Shown: piece by piece, positions 25,418-33,098 of the stretch
Layout: each line of letters starts with the position of its first letter
How positions within the stretch are numbered: the stretch's first letter is position 1
Source: Pseudomonadota bacterium
GTDB taxonomy: Bacteria > Verrucomicrobiota > Verrucomicrobiia > Limisphaerales > SXTU01
Reading direction: 5' to 3'
Length of the DNA stretch: 40,830 nucleotides
Assembly (NCBI GenBank): GCA_009922615.1
Contig: RFVF01000043.1
Location: forward strand, 1-40,830
Translations under genes and position numbers: made by a program
Notes under the pieces: generated by a model
Told to the model about the DNA's origin: nothing
The model's input: the letters and a program-made list of their open reading frames with translations, nothing else
The model's database searches: none

Positions 25418-25435
25418 AGTTAGTCTAGGCTAACT
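25418..25435. promoter_or_regulatory. DtxR/MntR-like operator palindrome
   Basis: AGTTAGTCTAGGCTAACT is a near-perfect 18-bp palindrome (eight of nine pairs match). Its TTAG...CTAA arms resemble binding sites of DtxR-family metal-sensing repressors. It lies eight bases upstream of the -35 box at 25443, in the region that controls a porin-like gene and an Nramp transporter gene. The regulator itself is not encoded in this window. Confidence 0.5.
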
Positions 25436-25442
25436 TTATTTC

Positions 25443-25470
25443 TTGACCAAAACTTATTTTGCCCTAGCTT
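25443..25470 (+). promoter_or_regulatory. Promoter of the porin-like / Nramp unit
   Basis: TTGACC (25443-25448), a 16-bp AT-rich spacer and TAGCTT (25465-25470). Transcription would start near 25477, about 40 bases before ATG 25516. Confidence 0.5.
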
Positions 25471-25515
25471 CCAACCTGACCGCGCGGGCTACTCGCGCTG
25501 GGTCACTGTGAAAGC

Positions 25516-26391
25516 ATGATGAACTTGTTGCTCCGACTCGCCCGCCCCAGCCTGGGGTGGTTCCTGTTGGCCATGGTCGCGCAGGCTGCCGATCCGTTGC
25601 CGGACAAATCCTGGTTCAATCTCCTGAACCCCACCCCGCGCGAACTCATGCGTGAGATGACCACGGACCGGCCGGATGTGAATGACTCGCCGCGCACGGT
25701 GGACGCGGGCCACTTCCAAGTGGAGATGGACTTGGCCACGTTCAGCTACGACCGGCACAACCCCGGTGGCGTGTCGCGGCGCGTGACGACTTGGGAGGCG
25801 GCCCCGATGCTGCTCAAAATTGGCGTGCTGAACTCAATGGACCTCGAACTCGGACTCAAGCCCTACGCGACTTCGTTGACCGTGGACGGCGCGACCGGCA
25901 AGCGGACCCGCGCACGGGGTTTTGGCGACATCACGGCCCGCGCCAAAATCAACCTTTGGGGCAACGACGGCGGGGAAACGGCCTTGGCGTTCATCCCCTT
26001 CGTCAAACTGCCCACCGCCAGCACCGGGCTGGGTAACCGTGCGTGGGAGGGCGGACTCAACTCGCCGTTCGAGATCGAGCTGCCGCACGGCTTCGAGCTG
26101 GGCGTGATGCCCATGCTCGCCGTGCTGCGCAATGACAACGACCGGGGCAATCACGGTCAGGGCGGCGGGGCCGTCATGCTCGGCCACGCGATCACTCCCG
26201 CCGTGGACGGCTTGGTTGAATTCATCGGGCTGGCAAGCACGCAGCGGGCGGCTCCGTGGGAGGGAGTCTTGAACACGGCGCTCGTGTGGAACGTGACGAA
26301 GGACTGGCATCTGGACTGCGGGGTGCGTATCGGGCTGACGCGAGCCGCCGATGATTTGAATCCCTTCATCGGCCTCTCGTGGCGCTATTGA
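25516..26391 (+). CDS. Outer-membrane transporter-like protein (MetA-pathway phenol degradation family fold)
   Basis: The protein has 291 residues with a signal peptide (LLRLARPSLGWFLLAMVAQAAD). Features resembling the Phenol_MetA_deg / transporter family are TTDRPDVNDSPRTVDAGHFQVEMDLATFSYD, then GVLNSMDLELGL, GFGDITARAKINLWG and ALAFIPFVKLPTAS, ending in an aromatic strand (FIGLSWRY). The alternating strands suggest an outer-membrane beta-barrel. It is 12 bases upstream of the Nramp gene and shares its promoter, so it may let metal ions or a chelate cross the outer membrane. That coupling is an inference. Confidence 0.7.
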   Translation: MMNLLLRLARPSLGWFLLAMVAQAADPLPDKSWFNLLNPTPRELMREMTTDRPDVNDSPRTVDAGHFQVEMDLATFSYDRHNPGGVSRRVTTWEAAPMLLKIGVLNSMDLELGLKPYATSLTVDGATGKRTRARGFGDITARAKINLWGNDGGETALAFIPFVKLPTASTGLGNRAWEGGLNSPFEIELPHGFELGVMPMLAVLRNDNDRGNHGQGGGAVMLGHAITPAVDGLVEFIGLASTQRAAPWEGVLNTALVWNVTKDWHLDCGVRIGLTRAADDLNPFIGLSWRY

Positions 26392-26403
26392 AACTGTGAT
26401 CTG

Positions 26404-27768
26404 ATGATCGACGAACCTTCCCAGCTCAACTCCCCGCCTGCCCCCCGTGCGTGGCAACGCGAGAATCACACCCCGAGCCTGCCGGAGGTTCACAACAGCG
26501 TTCCTGTGCCCTCGGGGCTGGGCTTTTGGCGCAAGCTCCTGGCCTTCTCCGGCCCCGGTTACCTCGTCGCCGTTGGCTACATGGATCCCGGCAACTGGGC
26601 CACGGACCTCGCAGGCGGCTCGAAGTTCGGCTACACGCTCCTTTCCGTCATTCTCATCTCGAACCTCATGGCCATACTGCTCCAGTCGCTCTGCGCGCGA
26701 CTGGGCATCGTCACCGGCCGCGACCTCGCGCAAGCCTGTCGTGACCACTACTCCAAGCCCGTCACCATCGTCCTCTGGCTGCTCTGCGAAGTCGCTATCT
26801 GCGCGTGCGACCTCGCGGAAGTCATTGGCTCGGCCATCGCGTTGAACCTCCTCTTCGGCCTGCCGCTCATCTGGGGCGTGTGCATCACCGTGCTGGACGT
26901 GCTGATGATTCTCTTCCTGCAAAACCGCGGCTTCCGCTACCTCGAAGCCCTCGTCGTCACGCTCATTCTCACCATCGGTGGCTGCTTTCTGGCAGAAATC
27001 ATCTTCAGCCGGCCGGACCTCGCCGCTGTGCTGGGCGGGTTTGTGCCGAAGTTTGAAATCATCCGCAACCCGGAGATGCTCTACATCGCCATCGGCATCC
27101 TCGGCGCGACGGTGATGCCGCACAACCTCTACCTGCACTCCAGCATCGTGCAGACACGCAAGTATGAGCAAACCGCCGGCGGCAAGGCCGAGGCCATCAA
27201 GTTCGCCACCATCGACTCGACTATCGCGCTGATGTTCGCGCTCTTCATCAACGCCGCGATCCTCATCGTCTCCGCCGCCACCTTCCACGGCACCGCGCAC
27301 AAGGTCGCCGAAATCGAGGACGCCCACAAACTCCTGTCACCCGTGCTGGGCGTGACGGCGGCGAGCGTGATCTTCGCCATCGCTCTGCTGGCCAGCGGGC
27401 AGAACTCTACGCTCACCGGCACGCTCGCGGGGCAGATCGTGATGGAGGGATTCATCAACCTGCGCATCCGCCCGTGGCTGCGCCGGCTCATCACGCGGCT
27501 CATCGCCATCGTCCCCGCCGTGATCTGCATCGCGATCTACGGTGAGAGCGGCACGGGCAAGCTGCTCGTCCTCAGCCAGGTCATCCTGAGCCTGCAACTG
27601 CCCTTCGCCGTCGTGCCGCTCATCCTCTTTACCAGCGACCGCCGGAAAATGGGCGAGTTCGCCAGCCCGCCGTGGGTGAAGGCGCTCGCGTGGCTCACGG
27701 CGGCAATCATCATCGTGCTGAATGTGAAACTGCTTTGGGACACCGCCTCGGAAATGCTCGGCAAGTGA
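26404..27768 (+). CDS. mntH: Nramp-family divalent metal transporter
   Basis: The protein has 454 residues and about eleven hydrophobic segments. Both metal-site motifs are present: D61-P62-G63-N64 in [16 protein letters not shown] and M238-P239-H240 in [14 protein letters not shown]. These residues bind Mn2+ or Fe2+ in bacterial Nramp proteins, which import the metal with protons. The N-terminal tail of about 45 residues before the first helix is rich in Pro and polar residues. It is preceded by the outer-membrane protein gene and by a metal-regulator-like palindrome further upstream, so induction under manganese or iron shortage is likely. Confidence 0.92.
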   Translation: MIDEPSQLNSPPAPRAWQRENHTPSLPEVHNSVPVPSGLGFWRKLLAFSGPGYLVAVGYMDPGNWATDLAGGSKFGYTLLSVILISNLMAILLQSLCARLGIVTGRDLAQACRDHYSKPVTIVLWLLCEVAICACDLAEVIGSAIALNLLFGLPLIWGVCITVLDVLMILFLQNRGFRYLEALVVTLILTIGGCFLAEIIFSRPDLAAVLGGFVPKFEIIRNPEMLYIAIGILGATVMPHNLYLHSSIVQTRKYEQTAGGKAEAIKFATIDSTIALMFALFINAAILIVSAATFHGTAHKVAEIEDAHKLLSPVLGVTAASVIFAIALLASGQNSTLTGTLAGQIVMEGFINLRIRPWLRRLITRLIAIVPAVICIAIYGESGTGKLLVLSQVILSLQLPFAVVPLILFTSDRRKMGEFASPPWVKALAWLTAAIIIVLNVKLLWDTASEMLGK

Positions 27769-27793
27769 ACCTGCGAAAATGAATTCGGACTTG

Positions 27794-27817
27794 AATCAGG
27801 AAAGCAGGAAAACAGGA
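27794..27817. repeat. Octanucleotide tandem repeat, left arm of an inverted repeat
   Basis: Three consecutive 8-bp units (AATCAGGA, AAGCAGGA, AAACAGGA) lie just after the Nramp gene. Bases 27795-27815 are complementary to 27851-27871 at 17 of 21 positions, so a long hairpin with a 35-base loop could form. Confidence 0.7.
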
Positions 27818-27850
27818 ATAGCGGTCGCGCATGCCTCGCGCTTTCATTGT

Positions 27851-27871
27851 CTGGCCTCCTGCCTTCCTGAT
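27851..27871. repeat. Right arm of the inverted repeat
   Basis: This segment reads CTGGCC, TCCTGCC, TTCCTGAT and shows a similar eight-base periodicity. It pairs with the left arm at 27795-27815. Confidence 0.65.
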
Positions 27872-27877
27872 AGATTC

Positions 27878-27910
27878 TCGTCCGTGCTTCATCCCTGTTT
27901 CATCCGTGGC
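27878..27910. repeat. 11-bp tandem repeat upstream of the UspA gene
   Basis: Three units, TCGTCCGTGCT, TCATCCCTGTT and TCATCCGTGGC, follow each other without gaps. They end directly before the TAAGAA hexamer, which is seven bases from the UspA start codon, so the repeat may form part of the promoter region. Confidence 0.7.
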
Positions 27911-27923
27911 TAAGAACCAGCCC

Positions 27924-28352
27924 ATGTATCGCAAAATCCTCGTCGCTCTAGAAAACAGCCGTGCGGATGAAAGCCTCATCCCGCACATCATCCGGCTGGC
28001 TCAACTGCACCGCTCCGCGTTGCTCCTCGTCCACGTGGCCGATGGCTGGGTGGCACGGAACTTCAACCAGCTCAAGCTTGCGGAATCCGAGGAGATGAAA
28101 GCAGATCAAACTTATCTCGACGCCACGGCCGCGCAGATGCGCGCGGCCGGGCTGGAAGTGGAGACGCACCTCGCGCTGGGCGATCCGCCGACCGAGATCC
28201 TGAAGACGGCCGACCGTGAGCAGTGCGATCTCATCGCCATGACCACGCACGGCCACCGCTTGCTGGGCGATCTGATCTACGGCAGCACCATCGAGGAAGT
28301 GCGCCACCGTGCCATGATCCCGGTGCTGCTGGTGCGGGCGATGGCCCAGTGA
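27924..28352 (+). CDS. Universal stress protein (UspA family)
   Basis: The protein has 142 residues, full length for a single-domain Usp. MYRKILVALENS opens the first strand. The ATP-binding loop region is IAMTTHGHRLLGDLIYGSTIEEVRHRAMIPVLLVR, close to the G-x2-G-x9-G-S/T pattern. ATG 27924 is chosen because homologous sequence starts there; the frame is open to 27831 over repeat DNA. The gene follows the Nramp gene in the same direction but is separated by 155 bp of repeats, so it is probably transcribed independently. Confidence 0.88.
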   Translation: MYRKILVALENSRADESLIPHIIRLAQLHRSALLLVHVADGWVARNFNQLKLAESEEMKADQTYLDATAAQMRAAGLEVETHLALGDPPTEILKTADREQCDLIAMTTHGHRLLGDLIYGSTIEEVRHRAMIPVLLVRAMAQ

Positions 28353-28388
28353 GCACACGCGGCAACGGGGCAGCGCTTCCGCTTGGGA

Positions 28389-30242
28389 TTACTTGGCGAT
28401 GAGGCGCACCACCGTCCCCTTTTTCCAGCCGGCCAGTTTCTTTGCGTCCGTCGGATTTTTCAGCTTGAGCGTCGTTTCGTTCACCCCGGAGCCGTAAGTG
28501 CCGAGATTCTTGCGCGTGACCAACTCGGCTTCAATCGCCTCGCCTACGGCCGCGAATTGTGCGTCGGTGGCTCGCAATGCCACCGTCTGGCCGGGCTTCA
28601 GTTGGTTGCCCTGAAACCAATAGGAGGAGTGGATGATGAAGTGCACCGTCTCGCCGTCCACAGCCTCGATCTGGCCGGTCATGCCTTCCTGCGCGACGCG
28701 CGCGGCCACGGCGTCGGACTCAAGCTTCTTCACCGCGTCGAGGCTCGCATCGTCCGCGACGAGACGCACGACGCGACGATCACCTTCCTTGGTCCAGGTG
28801 AAGTAGAGGCGGTCGCCGGCCTTCAGCGCGGCCGTGTCCGTGCGATGGCCATTGCGGAAGGTCTTCACGTCGGAGGCGAGTTGGAAGTCGCGCGGCTTGT
28901 CCTCGAACACCTTGTCGCCCGCGAAGACTTGTGCACTGAACTCGCGGCCGCCGGGTTTCACGGACTGAATGATCCACGCATGGCCGTGGCCTTTCATCTG
29001 GCAGAGTTCGTCCTGATAATGCACGAGCCAGCCGCGCTTCTTGTCGCCATCGGGATTGAAGAAACAGTTCACGCGTTCGCCGGGCAGCGGCTCGTCCACG
29101 TGCGCGCCGTAGGTGAGGTGGTGATAGGTGGTGGCCCAGGGAAGAATTTTTGCGGTGAAGATTTCGCCGTTCCCCTCGTGCTCGAATTCGCCGGTCCACG
29201 TCGCTCGGTCGAATTTCCGCCAAACATACCAGCCGCGCGAGATGCCGATGTTGCCGGGCACGCCGAAGCGCCGCGCGTGGAGCGGGTGCGCGCCTTCGTG
29301 CGGCTGCGTGGCGAGCGTGCGCAAGGGTTTCAGTTCTGCCCCGGGATGGCCGGCGAAACCCTTCACGCCGACCTTCGCGTGGAAGACGCCATCGGGCGTG
29401 CCGGTGGTGCAGAAAATCTCGTCGAGGTTTGCGCCGCCGAAGGTGATGTTGCTGACGACCTGCGCCGGCACGTCGAGTTGGCCGAGGACTTTGCCCTGAG
29501 GGCTGAGGACCGTGATGCGGCCTTTTTTTGTCTCGGGGCGATGGAAGTCGGCGACCCAGAAATTCCCCTCCGCATCAAAAACGCAGCCATCACCGCCGCT
29601 GCCGCCGAGGTCGTAGAAGAGTTCCGGCTGGCCGAGCGGTGCGTCGTCGGTGGCAGGTAAGGCGAAGCGGAGGATTTTCTTGGACTGCGACTCGATGAGG
29701 TAGAGGAACTTGCTGGCAGGGTCCACGTCGAGGCCGTTGGGGAAGGCGAAGCCACCGGCGACGCGCGTCACTTTACCCGCAACGCTGAGGCGGTAGATGT
29801 CGCCGACGGGTTTGGCGAGCGAGGAACCTTCGGGGTCGGTCCAGTAGATGTTGCCGCGCGCGTCCACGGTCACATCGTTGAGGCCGCGCAGAGGCTTGCC
29901 CTCGAACTGGTCGGCGAGGACGGAGACGACGCCGTTGGTGGCGAGGGCGAGGACAGCCTTGTGTTTGTTATCCACGATGACGATCTGGCTGTCGCGGCGG
30001 AGGAAGGTGCCGGCGGGATTGATGTCGAGCCACGGAAAGACCTTGCCAGTCTTGTCTACCATGAGCAGCGCGCCGGAGCAGAAAAAGACTTCTCCTGCGA
30101 GCCAGGTGGGACCTTCGGAGTAGCCGGGGGCCTTGGCGTAGTGCGTCCATTTTGCAGCCGCAAGTTGGTCAGCGATCGTGGCGGCGGATAGGGGTGAGGT
30201 GAGAAAAACGAGCGCGGCGAGCACAGGGCGGAGTTGCAGCAT
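28389..30242 (-). CDS. SMP-30/gluconolactonase-like propeller fused to an unknown C-terminal domain, exported
   Basis: The protein has 617 residues with a signal peptide (RPVLAALVFLTSPLSA). Residues about 25-310 form an SMP-30-like beta-propeller. Probable metal or active-site residues are E43 (YSEGPTW), the LND at 121-123, N169 (FPNGLD) and D218 (GGDGCVFD). This family includes lactonases acting on sugar lactones. Residues about 335-617 form a second region (ISRGWYVWRKFDRATWTGEF, PGERVNCFFNPDGDKKRGW, KGHGHAWII) that I cannot assign. It ends in two small beta-rich repeats (GQIEAVDGETVHF and AELVTRKNLGTYGSGVNETTLKL). The frame extends upstream to 30833 only as a shadow of the next gene. Confidence 0.78.
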   Translation of the reverse strand: MLQLRPVLAALVFLTSPLSAATIADQLAAAKWTHYAKAPGYSEGPTWLAGEVFFCSGALLMVDKTGKVFPWLDINPAGTFLRRDSQIVIVDNKHKAVLALATNGVVSVLADQFEGKPLRGLNDVTVDARGNIYWTDPEGSSLAKPVGDIYRLSVAGKVTRVAGGFAFPNGLDVDPASKFLYLIESQSKKILRFALPATDDAPLGQPELFYDLGGSGGDGCVFDAEGNFWVADFHRPETKKGRITVLSPQGKVLGQLDVPAQVVSNITFGGANLDEIFCTTGTPDGVFHAKVGVKGFAGHPGAELKPLRTLATQPHEGAHPLHARRFGVPGNIGISRGWYVWRKFDRATWTGEFEHEGNGEIFTAKILPWATTYHHLTYGAHVDEPLPGERVNCFFNPDGDKKRGWLVHYQDELCQMKGHGHAWIIQSVKPGGREFSAQVFAGDKVFEDKPRDFQLASDVKTFRNGHRTDTAALKAGDRLYFTWTKEGDRRVVRLVADDASLDAVKKLESDAVAARVAQEGMTGQIEAVDGETVHFIIHSSYWFQGNQLKPGQTVALRATDAQFAAVGEAIEAELVTRKNLGTYGSGVNETTLKLKNPTDAKKLAGWKKGTVVRLIAK

Positions 30243-30332
30243 GGCGCGTTGGACGTAACACGCGGCTCCGGCATTTCCGTCTTTACCCGACTGCGGGTGC
30301 TTGGCACTTTGCCGCGCACGAACAACACACCT

Positions 30333-31160
30333 ATGCCCACCATTCAGGAGCGGATTGATCAGCAGGACTTGGCGCTTTTCAAAACGATCGAGAGCCAGAG
30401 CAGTGAAGATGATCGCCGTTCGTTCATGGCCTTGAACAGCGCGTTTCGGCAATGGAAGGGCGGCCAATTCACCTTCCTTGAAATCGGCTCCTACAAGGGC
30501 GGCTCGCTCCAGTCCTACGTGGCGGATCCCGGCTGCACCAAGATCATCTCGATGGACCCGCGCCCGAAGTTCACGCACGACGCGCGCGAAAAAACCAGCG
30601 ACTACTCGCATGTCACCACGCAGGACATGCTCGACTTGCTCGCGAAGGTCCCCGGCGCCGACGTGAAGAAGGTCATTCCGATCGAGAAAGGCACGGATCA
30701 GATGAAACCCGCCGAGCTGCCGTTCAAGCCGGACTTCTGCTTCATCGACGGCGAGCACACGGACACAACGGTGGTGCGCGACGCGCGCTTCTGCCTCAAC
30801 GCCATGGGGCCGGACTGCGCGATGGCGTTTCACGATGGCGATATCATTTACCTCGGGCTGGACATGTTCCTCGAAGAGCTCACGGCGGCGGGCCGAAAGT
30901 TCCGCGCCTATAACCTGCCCAGTTCCGTCTTCGTGATCGAACTCGGCGAGTGCCGCCTGAGCCAGTCAGAGCCGATGCGGTCATGGCGCGAGCAGAACTA
31001 TAAGGGCTACCTCTATTGCCTGAAGCGCAACGACGTCTTCCGCGCCACCGCGCGCGAATACTGGCGCATCGCCGAACACCCGGCCTTCAAGCTCCCGCAC
31101 AAACTCGGCTTGGTGAAAGTGGCCAAGAAGATCATGGGCGGCGGCAAAAAGAAGCAGTAG
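30333..31160 (+). CDS. Methyltransf_24-type class I methyltransferase
   Basis: The protein has 275 residues from ATG 30333. The SAM loop is FTFLEIGSYKGGSLQSY (about residues 47-62). KIISMDPRPKF ends the second strand, and PDFCFIDGEHTDTTVVRDARFCLNAM is the conserved acid-His block, followed by AMAFHDGDIIY. The C-terminus is Lys/Gly rich (KVAKKIMGGGKKKQ) and may be flexible. It resembles the glycan-locus genes at 1243 and 5308 but stands alone here. Its substrate is unknown. It is divergent from the SMP-30 gene and converges on the AraC gene. Confidence 0.75.
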   Translation: MPTIQERIDQQDLALFKTIESQSSEDDRRSFMALNSAFRQWKGGQFTFLEIGSYKGGSLQSYVADPGCTKIISMDPRPKFTHDAREKTSDYSHVTTQDMLDLLAKVPGADVKKVIPIEKGTDQMKPAELPFKPDFCFIDGEHTDTTVVRDARFCLNAMGPDCAMAFHDGDIIYLGLDMFLEELTAAGRKFRAYNLPSSVFVIELGECRLSQSEPMRSWREQNYKGYLYCLKRNDVFRATAREYWRIAEHPAFKLPHKLGLVKVAKKIMGGGKKKQ

Positions 31161-31226
31161 GGAACCTTCAAGTTCGCCCTCCGATGCCCAACGTTGAGCA
31201 AAAGCTCCGTTGAGCGTCTCCAGAAC

Positions 31227-32111
31227 CTACTTCTCCTGCGTCCGACCAGGGAACTCCGAGGGCCGCCAGCCGGTCCACTTCTTGAAGGTGTTGGAAAAGA
31301 CGAAGGGGTTTTGATAGCCGACCGCGTTGGCAATCGTTTCCACCTTGTCGTTTGTGGTGGACAGCAGTTCCGCCGCGCGCCGCATCCGCAGGAAGATGAC
31401 TTGATGCATCGGGCTGCGGCCGAGCTGCCGGTGGCACAGCCGCCGCAGATGTTCGGTGCTCATGTGCGCGAGCCGGGCCAGCCGTTCGAGCGTCCACTCC
31501 TCATCGAGATGCGTGGCAACGCTTTCCCACACCAGCCAGAGCCGGTCCTCGACCTGCCAAGGCCGCGCGAACCGCAGCACGTAGGCGTGCACGAGGTCCG
31601 CCCAGAGCTGCAATTGCGCCGGCACTGCCGTGCCCTTCGTCTCGTGGTGCAAGCCCAGGACAGCGTGGCGGACGGGCTCGGGATCGAAGGGCGCGAGCAC
31701 CGGTGAACTGGCTCCAGCGATGGGCCGCTGGTGGCCGGGTTGATCGTAGCGCACCCAGACAAATTCCCACGGCGTGCCCGGTTCTGCGTAGAAGGCGTTC
31801 AGAATATGCGGCGGCAGCAGGCACGCCATTCCGGGGCCGCAAATCTGCCATTGGCCCTCCACGAGAAAGCGACCTTGCCCGCCAAAGCACGCGAGGAAAT
31901 AAGTCCCGCTCTGCTTCATCCGCACCACCCGATACGGGGCCACCGCGTGGCACACGCCCAGGTGCGCGATCTGATGCTGGGACAGCGCGGGACAGACGGG
32001 GGCTCCTTGCAACCACTCACGTGCGTCGGCCGCGTCGGCGCGCACGATCCACTGGCGCGTCTGCGGGCCGAGCAGGTGCGTTTCGGATAGTTGCGCGTGC
32101 GTCTTTGCCAT
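31227..32111 (-). CDS. AraC-family transcriptional regulator
   Basis: The protein has 294 residues from ATG 32111. The N-terminal part (about 35-165) is a cupin-like sensing domain with GTYFLACFGGQGRFLVEGQWQICGPGMACLLPPHILNAFYAEPG, typical of sugar-sensing AraC proteins. The C-terminal double helix-turn-helix (about 195-285) is clear: WTLERLARLAHMSTEHLRRLCHRQLGRSP and ETIANAVGYQNPFVFSNTFKKWTGWRPSEF. It is divergent from the PEP-hydrolase-family gene with a 76-bp shared upstream region and is the natural candidate to control it. Confidence 0.9.
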   Translation of the reverse strand: MAKTHAQLSETHLLGPQTRQWIVRADAADAREWLQGAPVCPALSQHQIAHLGVCHAVAPYRVVRMKQSGTYFLACFGGQGRFLVEGQWQICGPGMACLLPPHILNAFYAEPGTPWEFVWVRYDQPGHQRPIAGASSPVLAPFDPEPVRHAVLGLHHETKGTAVPAQLQLWADLVHAYVLRFARPWQVEDRLWLVWESVATHLDEEWTLERLARLAHMSTEHLRRLCHRQLGRSPMHQVIFLRMRRAAELLSTTNDKVETIANAVGYQNPFVFSNTFKKWTGWRPSEFPGRTQEK

Positions 32112-32187
32112 TTTCAAACCAGAGCGTCGGCCCCTACGATGCCGGGCACACTCGCACCGCGCGACAGAATTTAACCAACTGCAAACC

Positions 32188-32937
32188 ATGCCCAACCCCT
32201 GGACCGGAAAAGGAAATCCCTACACGCGCAAGGAAGTCCGCGACCGCTTGATGAGCACCATCAAGAAAGGTGACGCCATCATCGCCGGTGGCGCGGGCAC
32301 TGGCATCAGCGCCAAGTTCATCGAGCGCGGCGGCGCGGACCTCATCATCATCTACAACTCCGGCCGCTTCCGCATGATGGGCCACGGCTCGACCGCCGGC
32401 ATGATGGCCTACGGCGACGCCAACGCCATCGCGATGGAGATCGGCGAATACGAAGTGCTGCCTGTGGTTGAGGAATGTCCCGTCATCTGTGGCGTCCACG
32501 CCACCGACCCGCGCCGCCGGATGTGGCACTGGCTCGGCAAGGTGAAGGAGATGGGCTTCAGTGGCGTGAACAATTTTCCCACGCACACCATCGTCGATGG
32601 TCACTTCCGCGGCGTGCTCGAAGAGACCGGCATGAGCGTGCAGAAGGAATTTGAAATGGTCGCCCTCGCGCGGCGCATGGATTTGTTCTCCGTCGTCTAT
32701 GTCGGTTCGCCCGAGGAAGCCGTCGAGATGGCCAAGGCCGGTGCGGACGCGATCATCGCGCACGTCGGCACGACGGTCGCCGATGCGGAGCGCGTGATGA
32801 AGCACACCGACGCCGTCGGCTTCGTCGGCGCGACCAGCCTCGAACGCATGGGCATCGAGGCCTCGCTCACGAATCTCACGCGCGAGTTCAAGGCGCTGAA
32901 AGCGCCTGCGGCCAAGAAATTCGGGAAGAAGAAATAG
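32188..32937 (+). CDS. Phosphoenolpyruvate hydrolase family TIM-barrel protein
   Basis: The protein has 249 residues. The family pattern is strong: RDRLMSTIKKGDAIIAGGAGTGISAKFIERGGADLIIIYNSGRFRMMGHGSTAGMMAYGDANAI, then EYEVLPVVEECPVICGVHATDP, GVNNFPTHTIVDGHFRGVLEETGMS and GADAIIAHVG. Members occur beside Tm-1-like (UPF0261) genes and AraC-type regulators, and their reaction is not firmly known. No Tm-1-like partner follows here. The tail (KAPAAKKFGKKK) is basic. Regulation by the divergent AraC gene is probable. Confidence 0.85.
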   Translation: MPNPWTGKGNPYTRKEVRDRLMSTIKKGDAIIAGGAGTGISAKFIERGGADLIIIYNSGRFRMMGHGSTAGMMAYGDANAIAMEIGEYEVLPVVEECPVICGVHATDPRRRMWHWLGKVKEMGFSGVNNFPTHTIVDGHFRGVLEETGMSVQKEFEMVALARRMDLFSVVYVGSPEEAVEMAKAGADAIIAHVGTTVADAERVMKHTDAVGFVGATSLERMGIEASLTNLTREFKALKAPAAKKFGKKK

Positions 32938-33098
32938 GCTCGTTGCGCCGTCAGCTTTGGACTGACCATGAAACGCAGCCGTCGGTTTTGCCCCGCCCGA
33001 GTCGGCGTCATAACTGTGGGGGCACAAAAAAGAAGACCCATTTCTGACATAATTTTCCTGACCCTTCCTCGCCGCTGAAACTCCTCCTACCAGCTTCC

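Noticed and set aside
31189..31216. Hairpin GAGC-AAAA-GCTC between the convergent methyltransferase and AraC genes
   Set aside because: The stem has only four pairs and no T-run, too weak to call a terminator.
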